Positions 50,783 through 58,849 of a DNA stretch of 64,000 bases are shown one piece after another. Both the position numbers and the translations under genes were made by a program. Positions within the stretch are counted from its first letter, which is position 1, and every line of letters begins with the position of its first letter. This DNA is from Chitinophagaceae bacterium. GTDB taxonomy: Bacteria > Bacteroidota > Bacteroidia > Chitinophagales > Chitinophagaceae. The notes below the pieces were generated by a model. The model was not told the origin of the DNA, made no database searches, and worked only from the letters and a program-made list of their open reading frames with translations. The stretch is taken from assembly GCA_023957755.1 (NCBI GenBank), contig JAMLGT010000004.1, positions 124,001-188,000 on the forward strand. Direction: 5' to 3'.

Positions 50783-53700
50783 TTAGTTCATAGTTTTTTT
50801 CTGGCCTGTAAAAAATTCTTCAAAGGTGTCGAAGTTGCGGCGGTAGGATAATTGAACCCCTGTTCTGTTTCTTTTGGTGATTCCGGTAATATTTGTTGGG
50901 TCAGTATCGCTCCGGTTAAAGCCAATTACCCTGAGGTTCCCGGTAGGAGTAATGAGATATTCGAACGAAACATCAGGCGTAACAAGTACGTTAGAAGTAT
51001 TGGTTGTGAGGCCGGGACTTCCTGTAAAGTCCACATTGCCTCCCACATTGATAATGAGTTTATCTTTCATGAGCGAGGTAGTGAATCCAAACGCTCCGAT
51101 ATTCTGTATTTTACCACTTTCAATTGATTTCTGAAAGTTAAAATCAGTGGCATTGATATTCGTATATACGTTTACGTTATTCCACTTTAATAATTTTTGT
51201 AACCAGCTGTTCAGCGAGGTGGTCAGCGTGTTCGAGAGCAGTTGTCCAACTGTCTTAGTAACGAAGTTTCCGGTATAGTTTACACTGGCCATACCCTGGT
51301 CAGTGGTAAGGAATGTATTGAAAAGCAGCAATGCGGCTACCTGGTTTAGCAGTTGGTCATTGTCTGACTGAAATCTGGATTTCAGATATTCACTCGCTAT
51401 TGGGTCTGATTTTAGTGGATTATCAAATGGAAACTGGAATTCAAACTGTGGTGATGGATTCTTCAGCGTGCCTCTGAGTTTGAATAGGATGTCAATATCG
51501 CCTCTGATATTTGAGGATCCGGTGCTGGTGGGGATATTGCTCAGGTTTACTCCTTTGGCTTTGTAAAGTGCATCTATATTTAGCAGAGCCAGGTAGGGAT
51601 CTCCTTGCCATTCAATATATCCTTCTTCAAGTGTAAAGGGGGTTTTCATTACTGTCTGAAAATTGAATGTGTATTCTCCCTGCTCTACATTATATCTGCC
51701 GCGTATAGTAAGCGGATCGCTGGTGCCGGCGGTAATAAAGAGTTTTCCACTGCCTCTTGCTTCAATCACATCTCCGGTAGTTTCATCGAGAATGACGTCT
51801 ATTTTTGTAAGTGAGTTAGCCGTGAGTTCCATCTGCACCTTAATATTTGTATTCTCTCTAACACGGCTATCCAAAGTCATTTCGCGTCCGAATTGTTTGA
51901 AATCGATGTAGTTAAGGCTGCCGGATTCGACAGTCTCGCCGATGGGCAGGATAATGTGGCTGCTGTCCGTTGATTCCCCCTTGATGTTCATTCTCATATC
52001 AGAGGTATAACCGTTGAGTGTGAGTTCAGCCTGACCTTTGACCTTACCGTAAAATTCATTGTTGTCTTTGGCTGTGGTATTGAGGAGTTGGAAGTTCCTT
52101 CCTGTTTTCACGTGCAGCTCATTAAAGAAAAAATCATCAAAGAAGTTATGGTAAATCTTTCCCGTAAGCGTAGCGCTTTGGTTATTGATGTCCAAAATTT
52201 TTGTGAGTCCGAAATTGATTTCTCCCGGGCTGAAGGTGATTACGCTGCCATCTACAAGCCTGTATTTACACTTTGTATAATCTATAACAAGAGAGGTGTT
52301 TTGGAGCGTAACACTTCCTTCCAGATTAGGATTTTCGGGGGTACCCGTAATCGCCAGTTTTCCTGTGGCATTCCCTTTGAGATTGTCGAGGATGCCTTCC
52401 ATGAAGGGGCTAAGTAGTGCAATTTCGGTTTGATTGAGCGTAAACTGGCCATCCAGGGAGTTAAGGGAATCCTGGGGAGTATAGGCAAAACTTCCTGAAA
52501 AGTTATACGGATTATTATTGCTGATAATTTGGCTTGTAAAGTTGCCGCCGGAGGAATTATAAAATCCGCTGAGATTGATAATTCCTACTGAGTCGTTCTC
52601 AAACCTGAAATCGTTGATAGTGGATGAAAAACTGATTCTTGGCTTTTTGGTTGGATTAAATATCTGCACCTCTCCTGTAAGCTGGCCCTGCATTTTGGGG
52701 TAGGAGAGAAAGAATGGAAGGAAGTCTTCGACGATAATTCCTTTGAGTGAGATATTTACGTTGTTGCTGTTTGTCAGGGATGATAATTGGGTCGATATTT
52801 TTACTTCCTGTCCGTTCTGGTAAAATCTGACATTCTGAGCTGAAATCAAATCGTTCACCAACTCTATCTCTCCTCCTTTTTCAATGCGCCAGAGTTTGTC
52901 GCCGATGGTAAATGAGGAAGGATTAAATGTCAGTTGAAATCCGTCCTCTTTGGTATGCACCTTGGCTGACAACCGCGCGGCATCGAGCCCTGTAGGAGTG
53001 GATGAAGATATCAGGATATCAGAAATGTCTTGGGAAGCAGTGACTTCTATTTTTACGTCGGCTGACCTCAGGCTGTCATTGAGTATGAGACTTTCAATAT
53101 CTGACAGGAAGACAAGTGTGTCATGGTTTCCGGAGCCATTGAGCGAAATATTGTTCATTGCCAAACCACCGAATTTTAGTCCGGGGACTTCTCCTTTCAG
53201 TTGCAAAAGGTTTTTGTCGATATTAATGCTTCCCTGTATTACAGATTCGTTGAACCCTGACATCTTGCTATCTATCAATGAAACATATTCACTGATATTG
53301 CGAGTGTGCACCAAAAATGAAAAATCCTGATTTTCGATAGTGCCTTCCGGTTTTTTGACATAACCCGGATAATAACGGTTCAGAAAAAGTTGAAAGGCTT
53401 TGGGCAACTCCCTGATTATAAAATTTCCATTGATGGAGGCCTCCAGTTCATTTGTTTTCAGCGAAAGAAGTTTGTTTTCTTCGTAAACTGAGGAATTTAT
53501 CACTAATGAATCGAAGGGTAACTGACGGCCATTGTCAATTAGAATGGCCTCAGTGAGTTTTGCGGTACCAAGGAAGTCGTCAATATTCTTTCCTGTAAAA
53601 TCAGCTTCCAGCTTCCCGCGAAAAGCGATGGTATCTTTTGTAAATCCCAGCGCATTCAAATCTATTTTTCTGATATCAGAGTAGAAGTTAAAAAAAGGGG

Positions 53701-55516
53701 ATTTATCACTCAGGTTGATTGTGCCGGAGAGTGTGTCAATGGTAATATTCGGGTCGTGAATGCTCGCAGAACCTGAAAAAGCATTTTTCCTGATTTCTCC
53801 CTTTGCGATTATATTATTGTATTCATAGCTTCCATAGTTCAGTCTGTCGATTTTCCCATCAAAAGAAATGTGCATGGTATTTTCAGTAAATCCCTTTCCT
53901 TTTAATGAACCTTTAAAAGCCGTGAACCCCACACTTGAATCTTTAATAAATCTTCCGAGGTTAAACCCCAATGTGGCCACACTGCCGCTATATACCGGCG
54001 TGGCATTTACAGGTACCTTCAAATGGATGTCTGTGGACAGGATACCGATGTCAGTTGATAGTTCTCCAAATGTAACAAAGTCGTTGAAGTATCCGGTGAA
54101 GCTTCCGATGTATCTGATTTTTCCGAAGGCAGAAAGGTCGGGCTGACTAAGTGTTTGCAGAGAAGGAATCAGCCCTGCCAGTTCTTTATAATTTGTCCTC
54201 ATTTCACGGATTCTTAAGTCCATGAAGGTTGAGTTCACCTCCGGGAGTCCACGAATACTCAGATCTCCGGCAAGAAAATTTTCGGCGCCCGCACTAATAG
54301 TAAAGCCCAATGCTGTGAGATTTTCAACCTTACCGGTCACTTCCCCATTTAAAGTAAAGTCTTTTTTCCAGGCTTTTGTTTCGGGCGCAAAATAGGCAAG
54401 GTCCTCGCTGCTGATTACAGCGTTCTTAAAATTTCCTTCCATACGAACAGCGTGAATAAAGTCGTTCATATCGTCTTCGAAATCGCTGTAATGCATTGCG
54501 AAATAATCGCTCAGGCGGCTGTGCTCCGTTTGGACGTCGAGTTTAGAAAACTCCATTGACCGGGGAGTCATTTTAAAGAGAGAGGAGAGTTTTTTTATGG
54601 TAAACCCACTTCTGTCTTTTACACTAAAGTCTATCTCAGATGTAAGTGTATCCTTTTCAACCCGGGTGTCTTTAAGGGTAGCATTTAGTTGCGAAAGAAT
54701 TACATGCCTGTCGTCAAATACAAGTGGATCAGATGGAGTCTTACTTTCTCTTTCTATCGCTATTTTTCCATCTTTTATCTTAATTTCTTTTGAAATGACC
54801 CTCCAGTTATCACTGTTGAAGGGCTCGTCGCTTTGAGGGATTTCAGCAGCAGATGAATCAGTCTTTACTTTTGGAGGCCTTAGCCCTTTATAATCATATT
54901 GGGCGAAGACCGGCCGGTCAAAATCAATTGAGTTAATCTGTAACAGGTGGTTAGGGATGTCAAGTTTGTCGGCCTCTAACCTAAATCCTTTGACGGATAC
55001 GAGCATATCTCTTCCCAGCCATTTGTCCTGTTGAAAAAGTGTGACGTCTTTCAGACTTACAAGTTTCAGGTCGATATTCGGTGGTGCGGATCCGCCTCCC
55101 GAAGAAGATCCTCCGCCAAAGTAATCTTCAAGAAATTGATAATTCCATTCAGGTGTATCCCGGTTCAGTTTGATGGTTGCCCCCTGAAGGCCAATGTATC
55201 TGAGTGTGGATTTTTTCTTGAGGAAAAACCAATCGGTAATGCTCACCCTGACTGCCTCAGCATATAATAGCGTGTCTTGTTTGTGGTCCAGAATCAGCGT
55301 GTGTTCCAGCGACATGCGGTCAAACAGACTAAAGTCAACCTTCCTGATAGAAACTGTGGTATTAAGACTTTTACTAAGGCTCTTGGTCAGACGATGTACC
55401 AGAAAATTCTGGAAAAAGGAAGTCTGAAGCAGCACCCATAATACCAATAACAATACCACTAATGATAGCGCCAGCTTAGCTAGTATTTTTAAAATTTTTT
55501 TGAGGACGGGTGGCAT
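50783..55516 (-). CDS. tamB: TamB-like translocation and assembly protein
   Basis: A 1577-residue protein with an N-terminal membrane anchor (LKILAKLALSLVVLLLVLWV), then a long series of repeated beta strands (AsmA/TamB type). The C-terminal TamB domain (DUF490) includes GEYTFNFQTVMKTPFTLEEG and ends near the C-terminus (TGVQLSYRRNFDTFEEFF). TamB proteins span the periplasm and are linked to outer-membrane protein insertion or lipid transfer between membranes. The start is set at ATG 55516; the frame opens three codons earlier at a TTG that lies in the -7 box. No tamA-like gene is adjacent. Confidence 0.9.
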   Translation of the reverse strand: MPPVLKKILKILAKLALSLVVLLLVLWVLLQTSFFQNFLVHRLTKSLSKSLNTTVSIRKVDFSLFDRMSLEHTLILDHKQDTLLYAEAVRVSITDWFFLKKKSTLRYIGLQGATIKLNRDTPEWNYQFLEDYFGGGSSSGGGSAPPNIDLKLVSLKDVTLFQQDKWLGRDMLVSVKGFRLEADKLDIPNHLLQINSIDFDRPVFAQYDYKGLRPPKVKTDSSAAEIPQSDEPFNSDNWRVISKEIKIKDGKIAIERESKTPSDPLVFDDRHVILSQLNATLKDTRVEKDTLTSEIDFSVKDRSGFTIKKLSSLFKMTPRSMEFSKLDVQTEHSRLSDYFAMHYSDFEDDMNDFIHAVRMEGNFKNAVISSEDLAYFAPETKAWKKDFTLNGEVTGKVENLTALGFTISAGAENFLAGDLSIRGLPEVNSTFMDLRIREMRTNYKELAGLIPSLQTLSQPDLSAFGKIRYIGSFTGYFNDFVTFGELSTDIGILSTDIHLKVPVNATPVYSGSVATLGFNLGRFIKDSSVGFTAFKGSLKGKGFTENTMHISFDGKIDRLNYGSYEYNNIIAKGEIRKNAFSGSASIHDPNITIDTLSGTINLSDKSPFFNFYSDIRKIDLNALGFTKDTIAFRGKLEADFTGKNIDDFLGTAKLTEAILIDNGRQLPFDSLVINSSVYEENKLLSLKTNELEASINGNFIIRELPKAFQLFLNRYYPGYVKKPEGTIENQDFSFLVHTRNISEYVSLIDSKMSGFNESVIQGSINIDKNLLQLKGEVPGLKFGGLAMNNISLNGSGNHDTLVFLSDIESLILNDSLRSADVKIEVTASQDISDILISSSTPTGLDAARLSAKVHTKEDGFQLTFNPSSFTIGDKLWRIEKGGEIELVNDLISAQNVRFYQNGQEVKISTQLSSLTNSNNVNISLKGIIVEDFLPFFLSYPKMQGQLTGEVQIFNPTKKPRISFSSTINDFRFENDSVGIINLSGFYNSSGGNFTSQIISNNNPYNFSGSFAYTPQDSLNSLDGQFTLNQTEIALLSPFMEGILDNLKGNATGKLAITGTPENPNLEGSVTLQNTSLVIDYTKCKYRLVDGSVITFSPGEINFGLTKILDINNQSATLTGKIYHNFFDDFFFNELHVKTGRNFQLLNTTAKDNNEFYGKVKGQAELTLNGYTSDMRMNIKGESTDSSHIILPIGETVESGSLNYIDFKQFGREMTLDSRVRENTNIKVQMELTANSLTKIDVILDETTGDVIEARGSGKLFITAGTSDPLTIRGRYNVEQGEYTFNFQTVMKTPFTLEEGYIEWQGDPYLALLNIDALYKAKGVNLSNIPTSTGSSNIRGDIDILFKLRGTLKNPSPQFEFQFPFDNPLKSDPIASEYLKSRFQSDNDQLLNQVAALLLFNTFLTTDQGMASVNYTGNFVTKTVGQLLSNTLTTSLNSWLQKLLKWNNVNVYTNINATDFNFQKSIESGKIQNIGAFGFTTSLMKDKLIINVGGNVDFTGSPGLTTNTSNVLVTPDVSFEYLITPTGNLRVIGFNRSDTDPTNITGITKRNRTGVQLSYRRNFDTFEEFFTGQKKTMN

Positions 55517-55522
55517 TGGGTA

Positions 55523-55530
55523 CAAAAATA
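55523..55530 (-). promoter_or_regulatory. -7 box (TATTTTTG) directly before tamB
   Basis: An exact minus-strand TAnnTTTG match that ends 6 nt before the ATG at 55516, predicting an almost leaderless message and excluding the TTG at 55525 as the start. Confidence 0.6.
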
Positions 55531-55658
55531 ATTAAAGAATGATATCACTGCGGGCAGAAATGCCTAAAAGGCACAGGAAGAAGGGTAAGGTATTTTTGAA
55601 ATTCTGTTCATAAGGCTTAATATCGCGTTTTAATCTTAATCCCTATTAAAACAACGCT

Positions 55659-56240
55659 ATGATGAAACCTGTTTTCTTTCTGTTTGCTATCTTTTTTTTC
55701 TTTCAGACCAGCGCTCAACGCGTAATCACCAAGAAAAGTACGATTAATTCTTCCCTGAATGAAGTAATTGTAGATTATTTCAAAAACTTTAGCAATGCTA
55801 AAGGAGATACTCTGTCTGTAATGCCCAACTTCGTTGCTTTTAACAGTAAAATCAGTTTGCCGGGAGCTTTGTCATGTACTATTAAGAAGTATGCACTGCC
55901 TGATACCTATAGCTGGGAGGCGTTCCTTTTTGAAACGGAAGATTACGTGCTTGCTTCCGAACAGTATAAAAAGTTTTTCCAACAACTCAATAACGGGAGG
56001 TTTACCCCTGACGGCACTACACCTCAGTTTCTCAAGGGAAAGATGGATGTGCCTTCCGAGCAGCGTGCGTTTGCTTCCAGTCATCTCAAATTTGACGCAC
56101 CGGCTAATGTGTCGCGATTGAAAAACTTTATGGTAGATCTGGAGTTGACCTATCATTTGCCCGACTGGCAAATCCGGCTATATCTATATGAAAAATTGCC
56201 GGATGATGAAATCAGGCCGGGAACCAGATCGATCCGGTAA
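55659..56240 (+). CDS. Exported protein of unknown function
   Basis: A 193-residue protein with a signal peptide (FFLFAIFFFFQTSAQ). The mature part is soluble and mixed, with one cysteine (ALSCTIKKYALPD), a C-terminal stretch of beta strand (NFMVDLELTYHLPDWQIRLYLYE) and a polar tail. No family is recognised. It is divergent from tamB and convergent with ggt, so it forms its own unit. An exact -7-type TATTTTTG occurs at 55591-55598, 60 nt before the start, and could be its promoter. Confidence 0.7.
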   Translation: MMKPVFFLFAIFFFFQTSAQRVITKKSTINSSLNEVIVDYFKNFSNAKGDTLSVMPNFVAFNSKISLPGALSCTIKKYALPDTYSWEAFLFETEDYVLASEQYKKFFQQLNNGRFTPDGTTPQFLKGKMDVPSEQRAFASSHLKFDAPANVSRLKNFMVDLELTYHLPDWQIRLYLYEKLPDDEIRPGTRSIR

Positions 56241-56311
56241 CTTATGCCGCAATCTGCTCCGGCTGGTTCAGTCTGCCGGAATTTGGTTATTATAGGTGAT
56301 CAGTTCCTGAG

Positions 56312-58015
56312 TTAGTAGCCTGCAGCACTGTCATCGCCCCGATGATCAGCAACCGCGGTGATAGTGCCATCGGCATTTACAAGGATTACCTCGGTTCTGC
56401 CAATTGCCCCTCTGGGCTTAATGGTGTATCCCATTGCTTCCAGTTCCTTCTGCACATTTTCATCAAATCCTTTTTCCAGATACACTACGTCGGGCAACCA
56501 TTGGTGATGAAACTTAGGCATATTCACAGCATCGTGAGCAGACATCTTAAAGTCTATCAGATCTACGATAGTTTGATACACACTTGTGATAATGGTTGTA
56601 CCTCCCGGTGTGCCAAGTATTGCCCAGGGTTTTCCGTCTTTTAGTACAATGGTAGGAGTCATACTGCTGAGCATCCTCTTATCTGGTTGCACCGCATTAG
56701 CTTCCTGCCCCACGGCGCCAAACATATTTGGCACTCCGGGTTTCACACTGAAGTCGTCCATCTCGTTGTTCATAAGGAACCCTGCGTGTCCTACTACCAC
56801 ACGGCTGCCATACCCACCATTGATGGTAGTGGTTACAGATACTGCATTACCGTCTTTATCGATCACGCTGAAGTGAGTAGTCTCTTCGCTTTCAGGAATG
56901 ATTCCCTCTTTGATGTCCACACTGTTACCTGCCTTGCCCGGCACAAAATTGGCCATTCTGTCTTTTAAGTATGAATCGCTGACCAATGTTTTTACCGGCA
57001 CTTTGTAAAAATCAGGATCGCCCAGGTATTTGCCGCGATCTGCAAAACATCTCCTCTCAATTTCAGCCATCAGGTTTACAGCCTGCGCACTGTTGAATTT
57101 CATAGTATCCAGTGCGTACATTTCACTCATCTTCAGCATTTGCTCCACAATAATACCTCCGCTGCTTGGTAGTGGCATGGTAAGAATCTGATAGCCTTTA
57201 TAATCGAAGAAGATAGGTTCGCGTTCCTTTGCCTGATAATTTTTCAGATCGTCGTACGAGATGATGCCGCCTCCTCTCTGCATTTCTTCCACAATCAGTT
57301 TCGCTGTCTCTCCCTCATAAAACCCTTTGGCTCCCTCTTTTTGTATTCTTTTCAGCGTGTTGGCCAGGTCGGTCTGTATCAGTGTATCGCCGGCTTTCCA
57401 TTCCCCTGAGGGTTTTACAAATGCGGGAGTGACCGTGTTATATTTCAGGAAATCGTCTTTGGTTCTATTAAGGCCTCTTGCTTCAGCAGCCGTAATGGCG
57501 AAACCTTTTTCAGCGAGATCGATAGCGGGTTGTATCAACTTTTCAAACGGGAGTTTGGCATATTTCATAGACTCAAAAATGCCTGCAATAGCTCCGGGTA
57601 CTCCGGATGCCAGATGTCCGTCCTGTGATAAATTTAAAAGCGGATTGCCCGCACTGTCCAGGTACATATCTCTGAATGCCTTACCCGGTGCTTTTTCTCT
57701 GTAATCGATAGTGATATTTTTCCCATCATTCAGCCGGATTACAGTGAACCCTCCGCCGCCGATATTTCCCGCTTCAGGAAAAACAACAGCCAAAGCTAAT
57801 TGTGTTGCAATGGCTGCATCTACCGCGTTTCCTCCTTTTCTAAGTATATAAGCACCGGCAGCGCTTGCCAGCGGATGGGCGCTTACTACGGCACCATTGG
57901 ATACGGTGGTATCCTTGGTTGAGGTATAATCAAAAGGATTTACCGCACTACTATCCTGTTTGCACGAGTATAACAGGGAGCCGGATAATAGGGCGAGAAG
58001 CAGTAGTCTTTTCAT
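56312..58015 (-). CDS. ggt: Gamma-glutamyltransferase lipoprotein
   Basis: The ATG at 58015 gives a lipoprotein signal (LLLLALLSGSLLYSC, Cys18 of the mature frame), so the extra 16 codons upstream are rejected; 567 residues result. It is an Ntn hydrolase that cleaves itself before the Thr of ETTHFSVIDKDGNAVS; TTTINGGYGSRVVV and PMLSSMTPTIVLKDGKPW (the latter as read: RMLSSMTPTIVLKDGKPW) follow in the small subunit. It hydrolyses glutathione or moves gamma-glutamyl groups outside the cytoplasm. Tail region HHQWLPDVVYLEKGF is also typical. It follows pcm by 44 bp on the same strand. Confidence 0.95.
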   Translation of the reverse strand: MKRLLLLALLSGSLLYSCKQDSSAVNPFDYTSTKDTTVSNGAVVSAHPLASAAGAYILRKGGNAVDAAIATQLALAVVFPEAGNIGGGGFTVIRLNDGKNITIDYREKAPGKAFRDMYLDSAGNPLLNLSQDGHLASGVPGAIAGIFESMKYAKLPFEKLIQPAIDLAEKGFAITAAEARGLNRTKDDFLKYNTVTPAFVKPSGEWKAGDTLIQTDLANTLKRIQKEGAKGFYEGETAKLIVEEMQRGGGIISYDDLKNYQAKEREPIFFDYKGYQILTMPLPSSGGIIVEQMLKMSEMYALDTMKFNSAQAVNLMAEIERRCFADRGKYLGDPDFYKVPVKTLVSDSYLKDRMANFVPGKAGNSVDIKEGIIPESEETTHFSVIDKDGNAVSVTTTINGGYGSRVVVGHAGFLMNNEMDDFSVKPGVPNMFGAVGQEANAVQPDKRMLSSMTPTIVLKDGKPWAILGTPGGTTIITSVYQTIVDLIDFKMSAHDAVNMPKFHHQWLPDVVYLEKGFDENVQKELEAMGYTIKPRGAIGRTEVILVNADGTITAVADHRGDDSAAGY

Positions 58016-58059
58016 TTGTTTTTGTTTGTGACGAAAGTAATAATTTATGTTTTTAGAAT

Positions 58060-58716
58060 TCAATACTCTTTTCCTTTCAGCATGGGTACAAAGGAGAAAT
58101 TATCAAATTTCTCTTCCTTAAGAGAGCCATCTTCCATTTTGGTAATGCGTGTCATTCGCTGGTAATCATCTTCATTTAATGGTAATACCATCATGCCTCC
58201 TGTTTTAAGTTGTGTGGTTAGTTTGGGTGGTATAAATGGAGCTGCGGCGGTAATCAGTATCCTATCGAAAGGTGCGTATGTAGGCAGCCCCTCAAATCCG
58301 TCGCCGTAGAAGTATTTTACAGCAGGATAAGCACTGCGCAGGAAAAAAGTTTTATGCTGGTCGAATAGTTTTTTTTGTCTTTCAATGGTGAATACCTGAG
58401 CGCCAATCTCCGCAAGAACCATAGCCTGATACCCACTTCCGGTACCAATCTCCAGTACTTTGTCAAAAGGCTTCACTTCCAGAAGTTGTGTTTGGTAGGC
58501 TACAGTATAGGGCTGCGAGATGGTCTGGCCTTCGCCAATAGGAAAAGCCCGGTCCTGATATGCAATTTCTTCAAGCGCCTTATCCAGAAAAAAATGGCGT
58601 GGCAAACGATTCATTGCTTCTAATACTTCTTCACTGGTAATGCCTTTTTCGCGGATGCTGTCAATTAGTTTTTTTCGCATACCCTTGTGCCGGTATGTAT
58701 CCTCATATTTGCGCAT
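58060..58716 (-). CDS. pcm: Protein-L-isoaspartate O-methyltransferase
   Basis: A 218-residue cytoplasmic enzyme that methylates isoaspartyl residues in damaged proteins using S-adenosylmethionine. RAFPIGEGQTISQPYTVAYQ is the family signature. SAM motif I is VLEIGTGSGYQAMVLAEIG, and later motifs are YFYGDGFEGLPTYAPFDRIL and GGMMVLPL. Length is typical. A -7 box ends 4 nt before its start, predicting a leaderless transcript. It precedes ggt on the same strand. Confidence 0.95.
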   Translation of the reverse strand: MRKYEDTYRHKGMRKKLIDSIREKGITSEEVLEAMNRLPRHFFLDKALEEIAYQDRAFPIGEGQTISQPYTVAYQTQLLEVKPFDKVLEIGTGSGYQAMVLAEIGAQVFTIERQKKLFDQHKTFFLRSAYPAVKYFYGDGFEGLPTYAPFDRILITAAAPFIPPKLTTQLKTGGMMVLPLNEDDYQRMTRITKMEDGSLKEEKFDNFSFVPMLKGKEY

Positions 58717-58720
58717 GAAG

Positions 58721-58728
58721 CAAAGATA
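58721..58728 (-). promoter_or_regulatory. -7 box (TATCTTTG) directly before pcm
   Basis: An exact minus-strand TAnnTTTG match ending 4 nt before the ATG at 58716. Confidence 0.6.
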
Positions 58729-58849
58729 TTATTTTAAGGATGGGAATGTGTGGTTCTGAAATGATTGTGGCACTTTAGCGATTCTATTTTACAATTCTCC
58801 TTTAAGGAAAAAGTTGGAAAGGAGTTTTCTACCCTTTAAATTGCGCCCC

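Noticed and set aside
58814-58849. TTG start of parC at 58814
   Set aside because: The ATG at 58850 gives a typical start; the upstream residues are uncharacteristic.
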